Positions 1-9,055 of a stretch of DNA of 64,000 nucleotides are shown one piece after another. This stretch comes from Paenibacillus sp. SZ31. GTDB lineage: Bacteria; Bacillota; Bacilli; Paenibacillales; Paenibacillaceae. The stretch spans positions 248,001 through 312,000 of the forward strand of contig NZ_JABBEA010000002.1 of the NCBI RefSeq assembly GCF_012912005.1. Direction: 5' to 3'. Numbering within the stretch: position 1 is the stretch's first letter; the number at the start of each line of letters is the position of its first letter. Under the pieces are notes generated by a model. That model worked only from the letters and a program-made list of their open reading frames with translations. It was not told the origin of the DNA and made no database searches. The position numbers and the translations under genes were made by a program.

Positions 1-1
1 A

Positions 2-532
2 GCGGTACTTCCGTTATCGCCATTCGATAAGCCAAAATCAATACGAATACCTAAGAAATCCACGCTACTAAGTCCCCAGCTCGCATTTGATCTAATGCAA
101 CAGCTTTTGGAACTGCCGGTAGGTGATTCCTTCTGGGAGAAGCAGCAACTCCTGTTCCGCTTTCTGGCTATACTCGAAAATGGCATCCCCGATATGGCCA
201 AAACACCTGCTTCGCGGCTTGCCGAGAAAGTAGCTGTTTTCATCCAGCAACACTACCAAGAAGAGATCACCAATGAAACACTTTCATCGGCACTACACTT
301 CCACCCTAGCTACATCGTTCGCTGTATGAAAATAAAATATGGTGTCACACCTGTTCATTACTTACTACAATTCAGGATTGAGCGGGCCAAGCAGCTTCTA
401 GTCTCCACGGAATGGTCGATTGATCGTATAGCTGCTGAAGTGGGTTTTCAATATTCCCCTTACTTTTCTACCTGCTTCAAGCGAAGTGTTGGAATATCTC
501 CTCTCCAGTTCCGCAAGAAATATCTGCATTAA
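2..532 (+). CDS. AraC-family transcriptional regulator, N-terminus cut by window edge
   Basis: The frame is open from base 2 with no stop, so the gene begins outside the window and the ATG at 95 is internal. The last ~100 residues are a complete AraC/XylS double helix-turn-helix: first HTH around ITNETLSSALHFHPSYIVR, second around WSIDRIAAEVGFQYSPYFS, then the usual FKRSVGISPLQFRKKY ending. AraC proteins bind DNA as transcription activators; the missing N-terminal part would hold the effector domain, so the signal and target are unknown. It is followed by a strong hairpin and is convergent with the next gene. Confidence 0.85.
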   Translation, partial: AVLPLSPFDKPKSIRIPKKSTLLSPQLAFDLMQQLLELPVGDSFWEKQQLLFRFLAILENGIPDMAKTPASRLAEKVAVFIQQHYQEEITNETLSSALHFHPSYIVRCMKIKYGVTPVHYLLQFRIERAKQLLVSTEWSIDRIAAEVGFQYSPYFSTCFKRSVGISPLQFRKKYLH

Positions 533-579
533 TTGAACTCATACTCTTCTATATCATTCGAAATCACATATTGTGCGAA

Positions 580-609
580 ATGGGTTTCCTTCAATTTGAG
601 GAAACCCAT
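580..609 (+). terminator. Rho-independent terminator after the AraC gene
   Basis: Ten-base arms ATGGGTTTCC and GGAAACCCAT enclose a short, partly paired loop. The downstream plus strand is T-rich and reaches a T7 run by about 627. It can act for the AraC gene and, less clearly, for the convergent oxidoreductase gene. Nothing else is recognisable from 610 to 762. Confidence 0.7.
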
Positions 610-762
610 CTTTCTAAAGCTTTTTTTGATCCTGAATAAAAAAATCGGCCGCTACTAACAAGTTAACAATACAAACCCACTCGCAGTGCTAACCACTCGT
701 ACTACATCGCTCTCGTAATATTCGACTTCTAAATGATTACATCCACCGTCTGATGGTGAATA

Positions 763-1896
763 CTATTCCTCGATATTGAACCATGGACCAGAAGCATGGA
801 TGAAACTCCACAGTTTTTCAGGTAGCTCAAGCTCATTTACCTTCGAAGCCTTGATCGTAGTTTGTATCTCAGACTCACGTCCACCTTGAACTTTCTCAAC
901 CCAGTCCGGATTCATGATTAACGTTTGGCCAATCGCTGCCAAGGATATGCCCTGATTCATAGCTTTATTAACATCATCCGGAGTTACCATCGAACCTGCA
1001 GCCAGTAGAGTTACTCGACCACTCACATGTTCAGTAATTAATTCCAGGTGTGTTTTGTCATCTTGAGTGTCAGTCGGCTTAGATGTAAAGACATCCCCCA
1101 ATGAAGCATGGATATAATTAACACCCACTTCAATCAGGCGATCAATCAGCACATACGTATCCTTCATTCTTAGACCACCTTCCTGATGTTCGTCAGGAGA
1201 AATGCGGTAACCGAGAATGAATGGCTTGGAAGCATATTTTTGAATGACACGTTTCATCTCATCAATGACAGCCAGTGGGAAGCGCAAGCGATTCTCTATC
1301 GAGCCGCCCCATTGATCCTCTCGTCTGTTGAAGAATGGAGAAAAGAAGTTTTGCAGCAGGAATCCATGAGCACCATGAATTTCAACCCCATCAAATCCAG
1401 CTTCAATCGCACGTCTAGTCGTTTGTCCGAACGCATGTATCACGTCCAGTATTTCATCATGAGAAAGTTCTCTTGGTAGAACGGAAGGGGCAAATCCAGT
1501 GGCTTCCGTCTGTACAGCGCTGGAACTCACCACTTCTCCATTGGGAGTTAAATTCGGAAGTGCCTTGTTACCTGCATGAAAAATTTGAAGTACTGCAGTA
1601 GCTCCTCCACTCTTCGCAGCCTCTGCCAATTTACGCAAGCTCGGAATGAACGTATCATCGTAACCGGCGAACTCATTCGTAAATCCGATCCCGTTAGGTT
1701 GGACATGTGTGCATCCTGTAATAACCAGCCCCACACCACTTACTCTTTTTTTATAATAGTTTTCTTCCTCATCTGAAACGGTATAATCATCATTACTGGA
1801 CCAAGTGGTCATAGGCGCCATAACGATTCGATTCCGCAGCATTACTCCGTTGTTGAGTGTGAAAGATTCAAACATGTTGTTATATTGTGCGTTCAT
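763..1896 (-). CDS. NADH:flavin oxidoreductase, Old Yellow Enzyme family
   Basis: FMN-dependent ene-reductase of the OYE family, 377 residues, a normal length. It should be cytosolic and reduce activated C=C bonds of electrophiles or quinones with NAD(P)H. Landmarks are the N-terminal NRIVMAPMTT strand, the FHAGNKA segment that positions FMN, the catalytic-region motif EIHGAHGFLLQNF, the RREDQWGGSIENR signature, and the C-terminal phosphate-binding AAGSMVTPDDV and AIGQTLIMNPDW segments. The start is supported by AAAGAGG seven bases upstream of the ATG. A palindromic operator at 1953-1970 lies in its 5' region, and a TetR gene sits just upstream on the same strand, so TetR repression relieved by a reactive ligand is likely. 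The physiological substrate cannot be told. Confidence 0.9.
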   Translation of the reverse strand: MNAQYNNMFESFTLNNGVMLRNRIVMAPMTTWSSNDDYTVSDEEENYYKKRVSGVGLVITGCTHVQPNGIGFTNEFAGYDDTFIPSLRKLAEAAKSGGATAVLQIFHAGNKALPNLTPNGEVVSSSAVQTEATGFAPSVLPRELSHDEILDVIHAFGQTTRRAIEAGFDGVEIHGAHGFLLQNFFSPFFNRREDQWGGSIENRLRFPLAVIDEMKRVIQKYASKPFILGYRISPDEHQEGGLRMKDTYVLIDRLIEVGVNYIHASLGDVFTSKPTDTQDDKTHLELITEHVSGRVTLLAAGSMVTPDDVNKAMNQGISLAAIGQTLIMNPDWVEKVQGGRESEIQTTIKASKVNELELPEKLWSFIHASGPWFNIEE

Positions 1897-1952
1897 TACA
1901 TAACCTCTTTCTAATAGTAGTAAGTGTAAATAGATCTATTCATTCTCATAAA

Positions 1953-1970
1953 TAAACGATCGTTCGATTA
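1953..1970. promoter_or_regulatory. Putative TetR operator upstream of the OYE gene
   Basis: TAAACGATCGTTCGATTA, centred on the perfect palindrome AACGATCGTT. It recurs with one mismatch at 2741-2758 upstream of the TetR gene. A shared site in front of regulator and neighbour is the usual TetR arrangement. Operator function is inferred. Confidence 0.65.
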
Positions 1971-1988
1971 ATATATGGCTATAAAACA

Positions 1989-2020
1989 GAGGGATTTCCA
2001 TGGTGAATGTAATTCCCTCT
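1989..2020 (-). terminator. Probable terminator of the TetR gene
   Basis: Arms GAGGGA and TCCCTC with partly paired inner bases, followed on the minus strand by TGTTTTAT. The T-run is weak, so read-through from the TetR gene into the OYE gene is possible. Confidence 0.45.
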
Positions 2021-2034
2021 AACACAGAACTTAA

Positions 2035-2607
2035 TTACGCTTTAATCGCATCCCAGGTCATCTGCACTAATTCGTTCAAACGAGCTTGCTCCAACTGGAT
2101 CCTGCCGCCAAAAACCTCTTTAACGTATTGCATGGTTGGATTGAACGTAAACATATGAAGCAGATTCGTGTCCACTTGCTTGAAGACCTGTTCGCTTTTA
2201 CCCTTCTCATATAAATTAAATAAAGGTTCGAATAAATTGGCTCCTTCAATCAGGGACAATTTATGAAGAAGTGGTGAATTGGAGAATTGCTCGACAAATA
2301 AAAATTCATCTTTATGGCTCAAAATAAAGTCCGAAAATTTCCTCAAGGCATCTTCAAAAGCAGATTGGATCGAGATCGACGCATCATAATTATGGAATAC
2401 GGCCAGACTCATGTCTTTCTTGATGCTTAGATACAGTTTGTTCAGCATGTCCTCCTTGTTTTCGAAGTAAACGTATATCGTTGAAGCCGATACGTTAGCC
2501 TTTTTGGCGATCTTGGACATCGAAGTTTCCGATAAACCATATTCATTAATTAACTGAATTGCTGCGTTAAAAATACGCTCTCTTTTATTCTCATCTTTAT
2601 GTCTCAT
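2035..2607 (-). CDS. TetR/AcrR-family transcriptional regulator
   Basis: The N-terminal HTH is typical of TetR: a RERIFNAAIQLI helix, then SMSKIAKKANVSASTIYVYF, then the ENKEDML helix. The C-terminal half is the divergent ligand-binding and dimerisation domain. The longest frame begins with TTG at 2643, but that TTG is the first part of a good -35 box (TTGACT) whose -10 (TAATAT) lies at 2615-2620. I therefore place the start at the ATG at 2605-2607, giving 190 residues; the predicted transcript would begin at about that codon. It probably represses itself and the downstream OYE gene through the sites at 2741-2758 and 1953-1970. The ligand is unknown. Confidence 0.88.
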   Translation of the reverse strand: MRHKDENKRERIFNAAIQLINEYGLSETSMSKIAKKANVSASTIYVYFENKEDMLNKLYLSIKKDMSLAVFHNYDASISIQSAFEDALRKFSDFILSHKDEFLFVEQFSNSPLLHKLSLIEGANLFEPLFNLYEKGKSEQVFKQVDTNLLHMFTFNPTMQYVKEVFGGRIQLEQARLNELVQMTWDAIKA

Positions 2608-2614
2608 GTACATG

Positions 2615-2643
2615 ATATTAAATAATCGTTTGATTAAAGTCAA
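2615..2643 (-). promoter_or_regulatory. Promoter of the TetR gene with an operator-like spacer
   Basis: On the minus strand, TTGACT (2638-2643) and TAATAT (2615-2620) are separated by exactly 17 bases. The spacer contains the inverted repeat TAATC-AAAC-GATTA, which shares its half sites with the operators at 1953 and 2741. The transcription start would fall close to 2607, leaving almost no leader. Confidence 0.6.
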
Positions 2644-2740
2644 TCAAGGATGCGCTATTTGAAAAGCATTCTAACGTCGTCTTTTGATATCCAAGTATAC
2701 CTCCACCTCATAGACAACGTATCGTTTACTGGTCCTATAA

Positions 2741-2758
2741 TAAACGATCATTCGATTA
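2741..2758. promoter_or_regulatory. Second copy of the TetR operator
   Basis: TAAACGATCATTCGATTA matches the site at 1953-1970 at 17 of 18 positions. It lies about 100 bp upstream of the TetR -35 box. The rest of the 2644-2943 gap holds only the licT terminator. Confidence 0.6.
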
Positions 2759-2851
2759 AAATCAAGCGAAAAAATGCCTCCGCGATCACACATTTGAGTT
2801 AGACGTGAAGCCACAATGATGAACATATTTTTCAAAGGGTAGTCAAACGAA

Positions 2852-2888
2852 ACGACCGTTCTCCGGTGAAGTACCAGAGAAAGGTCGT
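2852..2888 (-). terminator. Terminator of the bglP-bglH-licT operon
   Basis: A long hairpin: ACGACC, TTCTC and GGT pair with ACC, GAGAA and GGTCGT, with single mismatches between blocks and a five-base loop. On the minus strand the stem is followed by TTTCGTTTGACT. It lies about 55 bp beyond the licT stop. Confidence 0.75.
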
Positions 2889-2943
2889 AGCTACATGATC
2901 ATTTCGTCTATTACTTCATTTTATATTCGCAAACACATCAATG

Positions 2944-3795
2944 CTATAATTGCCCCTCGTCACCTTGCTCCTCCTGCACAATTCGAGCAATGTGAATCAT
3001 TAAATATAATAATTCCTCGTTCGAGATGGAGATATCCAGCATGTTTTGCACGTATGTTTTAATCATCTCCGCGCATTTGTATTCAAGGGGATGCTCCTTC
3101 ACCATGTGCTGAAAGATGAAATCTTTCGGCGAATTGCCTAAGCGGCCCTCTTGTAAACGCTGGATGAAAAACTGCAGGTGTGTGACGAGTCTCACATAAT
3201 GGATGGAGTTTTTATTCAATTGCATGTCAAAGCTGTATTGAATAAGATTGAAAATATCTTTTAACATTTTAACGGATTGCATCGTGCGCTCCATATTCTG
3301 TTCATGGCTTTGAGCATTGACGAAATGAAAGGCGATATTGCCCGCTTCCTCTTCCGTAAGCTCAATGCCAAGTTCTTGATTCAACATGTGGACGGCTTCC
3401 AGGCCCAGTTCGAATTCGACCGGATGAAACCTTTGGATCTCCCACAACATACGATTCTGTAATGATACACCTTTTTTCCAACGTTCAATGGCAAATGACA
3501 GGTGATCCATAAGTGTAAAGAAGATTTGATCGTCAAGTGAGAGCTTTTCTTTGGCATTGGAAATGAGCTTGTTAATGACGTTCACATGTGATTCCGGCAT
3601 GTTTTCAATGGTTCGTACGTAAGCCTGGGCAGACGGATTATTTTGCAAAATGAATCGTTTCTGGATGTGCTCTTCATCCAGTCGCTCGCCGACTTTGCCT
3701 TTGAATGCCAAGCCTTTTCCCATGACAATCACTTCTTGTCCCTGTTCATCTTTCGTCAGAAGCAAGCTGTTATTCAATATTTTGATTACTTTCAT
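2944..3795 (-). CDS. licT: BglG/LicT-family RNA-binding antiterminator
   Basis: A PTS-controlled antiterminator of 283 residues. Residues 1-55 form the CAT RNA-binding domain (start MKVIKILNNS, with IVMGKGLAF). Two PRD domains follow with histidines at 98, 157, 206 and 268, within one or two positions of the four phosphorylated histidines remembered for B. subtilis LicT. The unphosphorylated or HPr-activated dimer should bind the RAT RNA at 7321-7348 and prevent the terminator at 7261-7324 from forming. The longer frame starting at 3852 runs into bglH; the ATG at 3795, 18 bp after the bglH stop with AAAGGA upstream, gives the standard N-terminus. It is the last gene of the operon, so control is autoregulatory. 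Confidence 0.93.
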   Translation of the reverse strand: MKVIKILNNSLLLTKDEQGQEVIVMGKGLAFKGKVGERLDEEHIQKRFILQNNPSAQAYVRTIENMPESHVNVINKLISNAKEKLSLDDQIFFTLMDHLSFAIERWKKGVSLQNRMLWEIQRFHPVEFELGLEAVHMLNQELGIELTEEEAGNIAFHFVNAQSHEQNMERTMQSVKMLKDIFNLIQYSFDMQLNKNSIHYVRLVTHLQFFIQRLQEGRLGNSPKDFIFQHMVKEHPLEYKCAEMIKTYVQNMLDISISNEELLYLMIHIARIVQEEQGDEGQL

Positions 3796-3812
3796 GCATT
3801 CATCACGATCCT

Positions 3813-5273
<1,461 letters not shown>

Positions 5274-5314
5274 TTAATATTAATCAAGATATATGACAGA
5301 CCGTATAGTAGTTG

Positions 5315-7231
5315 TTACGAAAGGTGGATAATGGTCGCTCCAACCTCCACAGAACTCTGCTTCTCCAGCTTAATGTCTGGGAAACGATCCGAATTGGCGA
5401 TAATGATCGGGGTTATGACTTCGTAACCTTCAGTCTTGATGGCGTCGATATCGAAGCTGATCAACAAGTCACCCTGTTGTACCCGATCCCCTACTTTTAT
5501 GGAAGAGTCAAAATGTCTCCCCTTCAGATTGACGGTATCAACGCCAATATGAATGAGTACCTCTTCTCCATTGTAACCATTTAATTTGACTGCATGTTTG
5601 GAGTCCATGAAAGCCGTAACTTCACCTGCGATCGGTGCATACAGTTCTCCTTTTGCAGGAATAATTGCAGCGCCCTTACCCAGTAATCCCAAAGAGAAAA
5701 CATCGTCTGGTACACGGTCCAGATGCACTAATTCCCCTTGCATCGGGCTGGCGATCGTAAGTGGGCGTAATTCATTTTGACTCGGTACGTCTTGAATAGG
5801 CTGCCCGGAAAGTGCCTTGTCATCGTTAACGTTGGTATTGCCTTCTTCATCATCATCCACTGGATCCTCAAAACCAATGATCCATGTCAGAGCAAAGGTC
5901 ACGATAAAGGCGATCAGACAAGTGACAATAGCATGAACAATGTTCATCGGATTGCTACCAATGAAGGCTGGCAATGCGGCAAGTCCCGGAGAAACAAAGG
6001 CATAACGTACTAATCCGGTCAGACCAGCATATATTCCTGCTACACCACCACCAATCATCGCGGCAATCAAGGGTTTCTTCAGTTTCAGCGTTACACCGTA
6101 CAAGGATGGTTCCGTGATGCCCAGCACAGCAGTGAAACCGGATGAAGCAGCGAGCTGCTTCAGTTTTTTGTTTTTCGTTTTCAATGCTACAGCAAGCGTA
6201 GCCCCACCTTGAGCAATATTGGATGCGAGCATTCCCGGACCGTTAATCATTTCATATCCATTTTTGGTCAGTTGGCTAGTTGCAATCGGCGTCATGGCCC
6301 ATGCGGTACCTGTCACGATCAGGAATGGTTGCAAAGTTCCCATTAACAAAGGAATCAGCCAACTGGCTCTGGCATTAATCGCTTCTGCCCCCATCGCAAC
6401 CAGATCATTCAGATACGTTCCGAAAGGTCCGATCGCCACCAATGCAAGTGGTGCTGTAATCAATAGCACAATCATCGGTTTCGTGAAGAATTTAATCATG
6501 GAAGGTGATACCCGATCCGCAAAACGTTCAATATAGGACATGAGCCAAACGACGATAATAATCGGCAGCACAGAGCCCGCGTAATCGGTTAGTCGAACTG
6601 GGACACCGATGAAAAATACGTCTTTTCCTTCCGCCATCAGGGCGCTCCAACCCGGGTGTAACAACACACCCGCAACCGTCATCGCCAGAATTGGACTTGT
6701 TTCGAACTTAATGGATGCTCCATAAGCCAGTAGAATGGGCATGAAATAAAACGCCGCGTCCGCAATGGTGTTAAGGATATAATAGTTTTGGCTTTCCGTC
6801 GTTACGAGGCCTGTCAGCACAAGTACGGCTAATATCGCTTTGATCATACCTGCGCCAATGATTGCCGGAATTACCGGAGTAAATGTCGTTGAGATCACGC
6901 TGATGAATCTGGAAATCCAGCTCTGTTTCTGTTTAGGTCCGTTATTTTTTCCGGTATCTGATCCGGAGTCCGCACTTCGGGTGCCTGAACCCATCTGCTG
7001 AGTGATAGCTCGATAGACCTGCTGCACTTCATTGCCAACAACGACCTGGTATTGTCCACCATTGTTTACAACGGTAATGACGCCTGGAAGTGCTTTGAGT
7101 TTTTCTGTCTCCGCTTTGGAGATGTCGTGCAATTCGAACCGAAGTCGGGTTGCACAGTGCGTAAGCCGAGCGATATTCTCCTTCTTCCCAACCAATTCCG
7201 TTATGTCTTGTCCCAACTTGCGATAATCCAT
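5315..7231 (-). CDS. bglP: PTS beta-glucoside transporter EIIBCA
   Basis: A three-domain PTS permease of 638 residues, the usual size. The EIIB domain carries the phosphorylated cysteine C26 in THCATRLRF. The membrane EIIC domain spans roughly residues 105-455 with many hydrophobic helices and the TEPSLYGV motif. After an acidic linker comes a glucose-type EIIA domain with phosphorylated H561 in VLIHIGVDTVNL. It takes up and phosphorylates an aryl- or beta-glucoside for BglH. Its leader carries, in transcription order, promoter, cre, RAT and terminator, so expression needs the inducer (through LicT) and absence of preferred sugars (through CcpA). It is the first gene of bglP-bglH-licT. Confidence 0.94.
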   Translation of the reverse strand: MDYRKLGQDITELVGKKENIARLTHCATRLRFELHDISKAETEKLKALPGVITVVNNGGQYQVVVGNEVQQVYRAITQQMGSGTRSADSGSDTGKNNGPKQKQSWISRFISVISTTFTPVIPAIIGAGMIKAILAVLVLTGLVTTESQNYYILNTIADAAFYFMPILLAYGASIKFETSPILAMTVAGVLLHPGWSALMAEGKDVFFIGVPVRLTDYAGSVLPIIIVVWLMSYIERFADRVSPSMIKFFTKPMIVLLITAPLALVAIGPFGTYLNDLVAMGAEAINARASWLIPLLMGTLQPFLIVTGTAWAMTPIATSQLTKNGYEMINGPGMLASNIAQGGATLAVALKTKNKKLKQLAASSGFTAVLGITEPSLYGVTLKLKKPLIAAMIGGGVAGIYAGLTGLVRYAFVSPGLAALPAFIGSNPMNIVHAIVTCLIAFIVTFALTWIIGFEDPVDDDEEGNTNVNDDKALSGQPIQDVPSQNELRPLTIASPMQGELVHLDRVPDDVFSLGLLGKGAAIIPAKGELYAPIAGEVTAFMDSKHAVKLNGYNGEEVLIHIGVDTVNLKGRHFDSSIKVGDRVQQGDLLISFDIDAIKTEGYEVITPIIIANSDRFPDIKLEKQSSVEVGATIIHLS

Positions 7232-7260
7232 GCCTATGCCCCATTTCTGAATTTGGATAT

Positions 7261-7324
7261 AAAAAAGACCAAAACGATATGCCTTCCCCTACTCACATAA
7301 GGAAAATGCAAAATCATTTTGGTC
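7261..7324 (-). terminator. Leader terminator of bglP (attenuator)
   Basis: The outer stem on the minus strand is GACCAAAA-GAT with ATC-GTTTTGGTC, followed by six T. An inner stem TTTTCC/GGGGAA extends it. The first arm (ATGACC) is also the 3' end of the RAT sequence, so the two structures are mutually exclusive, as in sac and bgl leaders. Confidence 0.88.
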
Positions 7325-7348
7325 ATGCCTGCTTTACCAGTAACAGCC
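7321..7348 (-). promoter_or_regulatory. RAT, ribonucleic antiterminator bound by LicT
   Basis: On the minus strand the 28 bases read GGCTGTTACTG-GTAAA-GCAGGCATGACC, closely matching remembered RAT elements of the sac/lic/bgl family (GG.TTGTTACTG...GCAGGCA..ACC). Its last bases overlap the terminator stem. Confidence 0.9.
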
Positions 7349-7378
7349 AAACACTGCTAATATTCAATTCGTTATCCA

Positions 7379-7392
7379 TGTAAACGTTTACT
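7379..7392. promoter_or_regulatory. Catabolite-responsive element (CcpA site)
   Basis: TGTAAACGTTTACT differs from the consensus TGTAANCGNTNACA only at the last base. It lies just downstream of the bglP -10 box, where bound CcpA would block initiation or elongation. Confidence 0.75.
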
Positions 7393-7397
7393 GGATC

Positions 7398-7426
7398 ATA
7401 ATATCACACAATAAATTAGTTAGCAA
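7398..7426 (-). promoter_or_regulatory. Promoter of bglP
   Basis: On the minus strand, TTGCTA (7421-7426) and TATTAT (7398-7403) are 17 bases apart. The leader between the predicted start and the bglP ATG is about 160 nt and contains the cre, RAT and terminator. Confidence 0.7.
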
Positions 7427-7438
7427 TCACTTTATTCG

Positions 7439-8494
7439 TCATGTTTGTGTATGTTTCTTAACAGCAGGCATAATGATTGTTGCTAGTAGTTCAATATTCT
7501 TCTTAATCTGATCCATGCTGACGCCACCTGCATCGATCTCGGCTAAGAATCGTTGTTGACCATACATCTCGTGTTGATACAACATTTTTTCAATAATTTG
7601 TTGAGGAGAGCCCACCATGAGTGCATCTCGATAATCGGTAGCAGCCAAGAATTGTTGCTCAGGGTAACCACTACCTCTTAATTGAACCGTAGCGTTATTA
7701 ATATGTGGGTAGTATTCGCGTAAGGCTGTTTGGCTATCTTCGGCTACGTACATGAGACTCGTTGTGGAGATGGGTAATCCTGCAGGATCAAAGCCTGCGC
7801 TTCGTGCAGCTTCACGGTAGGCATCCACAGCAGTTTTAAATGCTCTTGACGGTCCACCAAGTGTGGTTAGCATCATGGGTACACCTGCTAAACCTGCTTT
7901 AATCGCACTTGCTGGAGGTCCTCCTACTGCACGCCATATCGGCATTTTCCCATGTAATGGTTGAGGGATGATTTCGGCATGATGTAGTGGTGCACGGAAT
8001 TCCCCTTGCCATGTAACATGCTCTTCTTCGTTAATTTTCAGCAGTAAAGCCAATTTCTCTTCAAATAATTCTTCATAATTACTCACATCAAAACCTAATA
8101 ATTCATAGGCACCTAGACGTGAGCCACGTCCTGCTACAATCTCCGCACGTCCATTTGAAATCAGATCCAACGTTGCAAAGTCTTCATATACTCGAACCGG
8201 GTCGGATGTACTCAGGACTGTTGCCGAGCTGGCGATTTTAATGGTTTTGGTTGCTTGAGCAATTGCTCCAAGGATCACAGTATGTGCCTGGGTTGCAAAT
8301 AACGGCTGATGACTCTCCCCTACTGCGAATACATTAAGTCCTGCTTCTTCGGCCAGCTGGGCAGTTTCAATTAACTCATTAATACGTTGCTGTGCAGAGA
8401 TGCGATGGCCTGTTAGTGGATTGCTTAAATGATCTCCAATGGAATAGAGACCAATCTCCATACCTTTATCTTGGTGAATACGATATTGTTCCAT
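7439..8494 (-). CDS. LLM-class flavin-dependent oxidoreductase
   Basis: Bacterial-luciferase-like monooxygenase fold, 351 residues from the chosen start. Family features are the early MEIGLYSIGDH strand, FAVGESHQPLF, the phosphate-binding RAEIVAGRGS loop with YELLGFD, and IWRAVGGPPASA. It should be cytosolic, using reduced flavin on an unknown organic substrate. The longest frame starts at a TTG at 8539; the ATG at 8494 has GGAAGGA nine bases upstream and is preferred. It follows the MarR gene on the same strand with a 19-bp inverted repeat between them, and is the last gene of DoxX-pirin-MarR-LLM. A role in electrophile or quinone metabolism is inferred from this company. Confidence 0.85.
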   Translation of the reverse strand: MEQYRIHQDKGMEIGLYSIGDHLSNPLTGHRISAQQRINELIETAQLAEEAGLNVFAVGESHQPLFATQAHTVILGAIAQATKTIKIASSATVLSTSDPVRVYEDFATLDLISNGRAEIVAGRGSRLGAYELLGFDVSNYEELFEEKLALLLKINEEEHVTWQGEFRAPLHHAEIIPQPLHGKMPIWRAVGGPPASAIKAGLAGVPMMLTTLGGPSRAFKTAVDAYREAARSAGFDPAGLPISTTSLMYVAEDSQTALREYYPHINNATVQLRGSGYPEQQFLAATDYRDALMVGSPQQIIEKMLYQHEMYGQQRFLAEIDAGGVSMDQIKKNIELLATIIMPAVKKHTQT

Positions 8495-8531
8495 CTTTGT
8501 CTGTCCTTCCATATGAGTTCCATGGAGGCTA

Positions 8532-8550
8532 GAAACCAAAAATTGGTTTC
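8532..8550. promoter_or_regulatory. Perfect inverted repeat between MarR and LLM genes
   Basis: GAAACCAA-AAA-TTGGTTTC, eight-base arms around three bases. There is no T-run, so a terminator is unlikely. MarR operators are of this size, and the site lies in front of the LLM gene, which makes it a candidate binding site. Confidence 0.45.
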
Positions 8551-8558
8551 ATCTCAAT

Positions 8559-9011
8559 TCATTCGTTGATCTTACTGGCACCTAGTCCGAGTTTCTTGAG
8601 AAGATCGGTTAACTGTATTTTTTCTTCATCGGTAATCGAAGACAGATTCTTGGATATCACCTCAACGTGTTGAGGAAAGATCTCTTTAAATACATTTTGG
8701 CCTTGATCCGTAATGACTACAATTGAAGATCGACGGTCTGTTGGACTTGGTTCTCGCTTGACTAATTCTTTCTTTTCAAGCTTATCCACTACATATGTGA
8801 TGCTCCCGCTAGGGATCGAAAATTTCTCACTTATACTTTGGACCGTGTGTGGTCCCTTATTGTAGAGGAGTTCCAGCACCATAAAGTTCTCATTACTAAT
8901 GCCGTATCGTTCTATATCTTTTACAACATCATCAAAAACAGTTTTACTAGCCTTTACCCACACACGGAAAAGCCGTAAATCGATCTGACTTTGTTCATCT
9001 CCTTGAAACAT
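8559..9011 (-). CDS. MarR-family transcriptional regulator
   Basis: A 150-residue winged-helix regulator. The recognition region is TVQSISEKFSIPSGSITYVV, followed by DKLEKKELV and the wing KREPSPTDRRSS. MarR proteins repress detoxification genes and release DNA on ligand binding or cysteine oxidation; this one has no cysteine, so ligand binding is the more likely trigger. AGGAGGT lies five bases upstream of the ATG. It sits inside an apparent operon with DoxX, pirin and LLM genes, the expected targets. The closest candidate operators are 8532-8550 and the tandem repeats at 10245-10278. Confidence 0.9.
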   Translation of the reverse strand: MFQGDEQSQIDLRLFRVWVKASKTVFDDVVKDIERYGISNENFMVLELLYNKGPHTVQSISEKFSIPSGSITYVVDKLEKKELVKREPSPTDRRSSIVVITDQGQNVFKEIFPQHVEVISKNLSSITDEEKIQLTDLLKKLGLGASKINE

Positions 9012-9055
9012 GTACAGGACCTCCTATTAGATACCTTCCCAAAAAACTGTATTAG

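Noticed and set aside
1186..1479. 97-residue rightward frame opposite the OYE gene
   Set aside because: Lies wholly within the antisense of a well-supported gene and has no ribosome site or family pattern.
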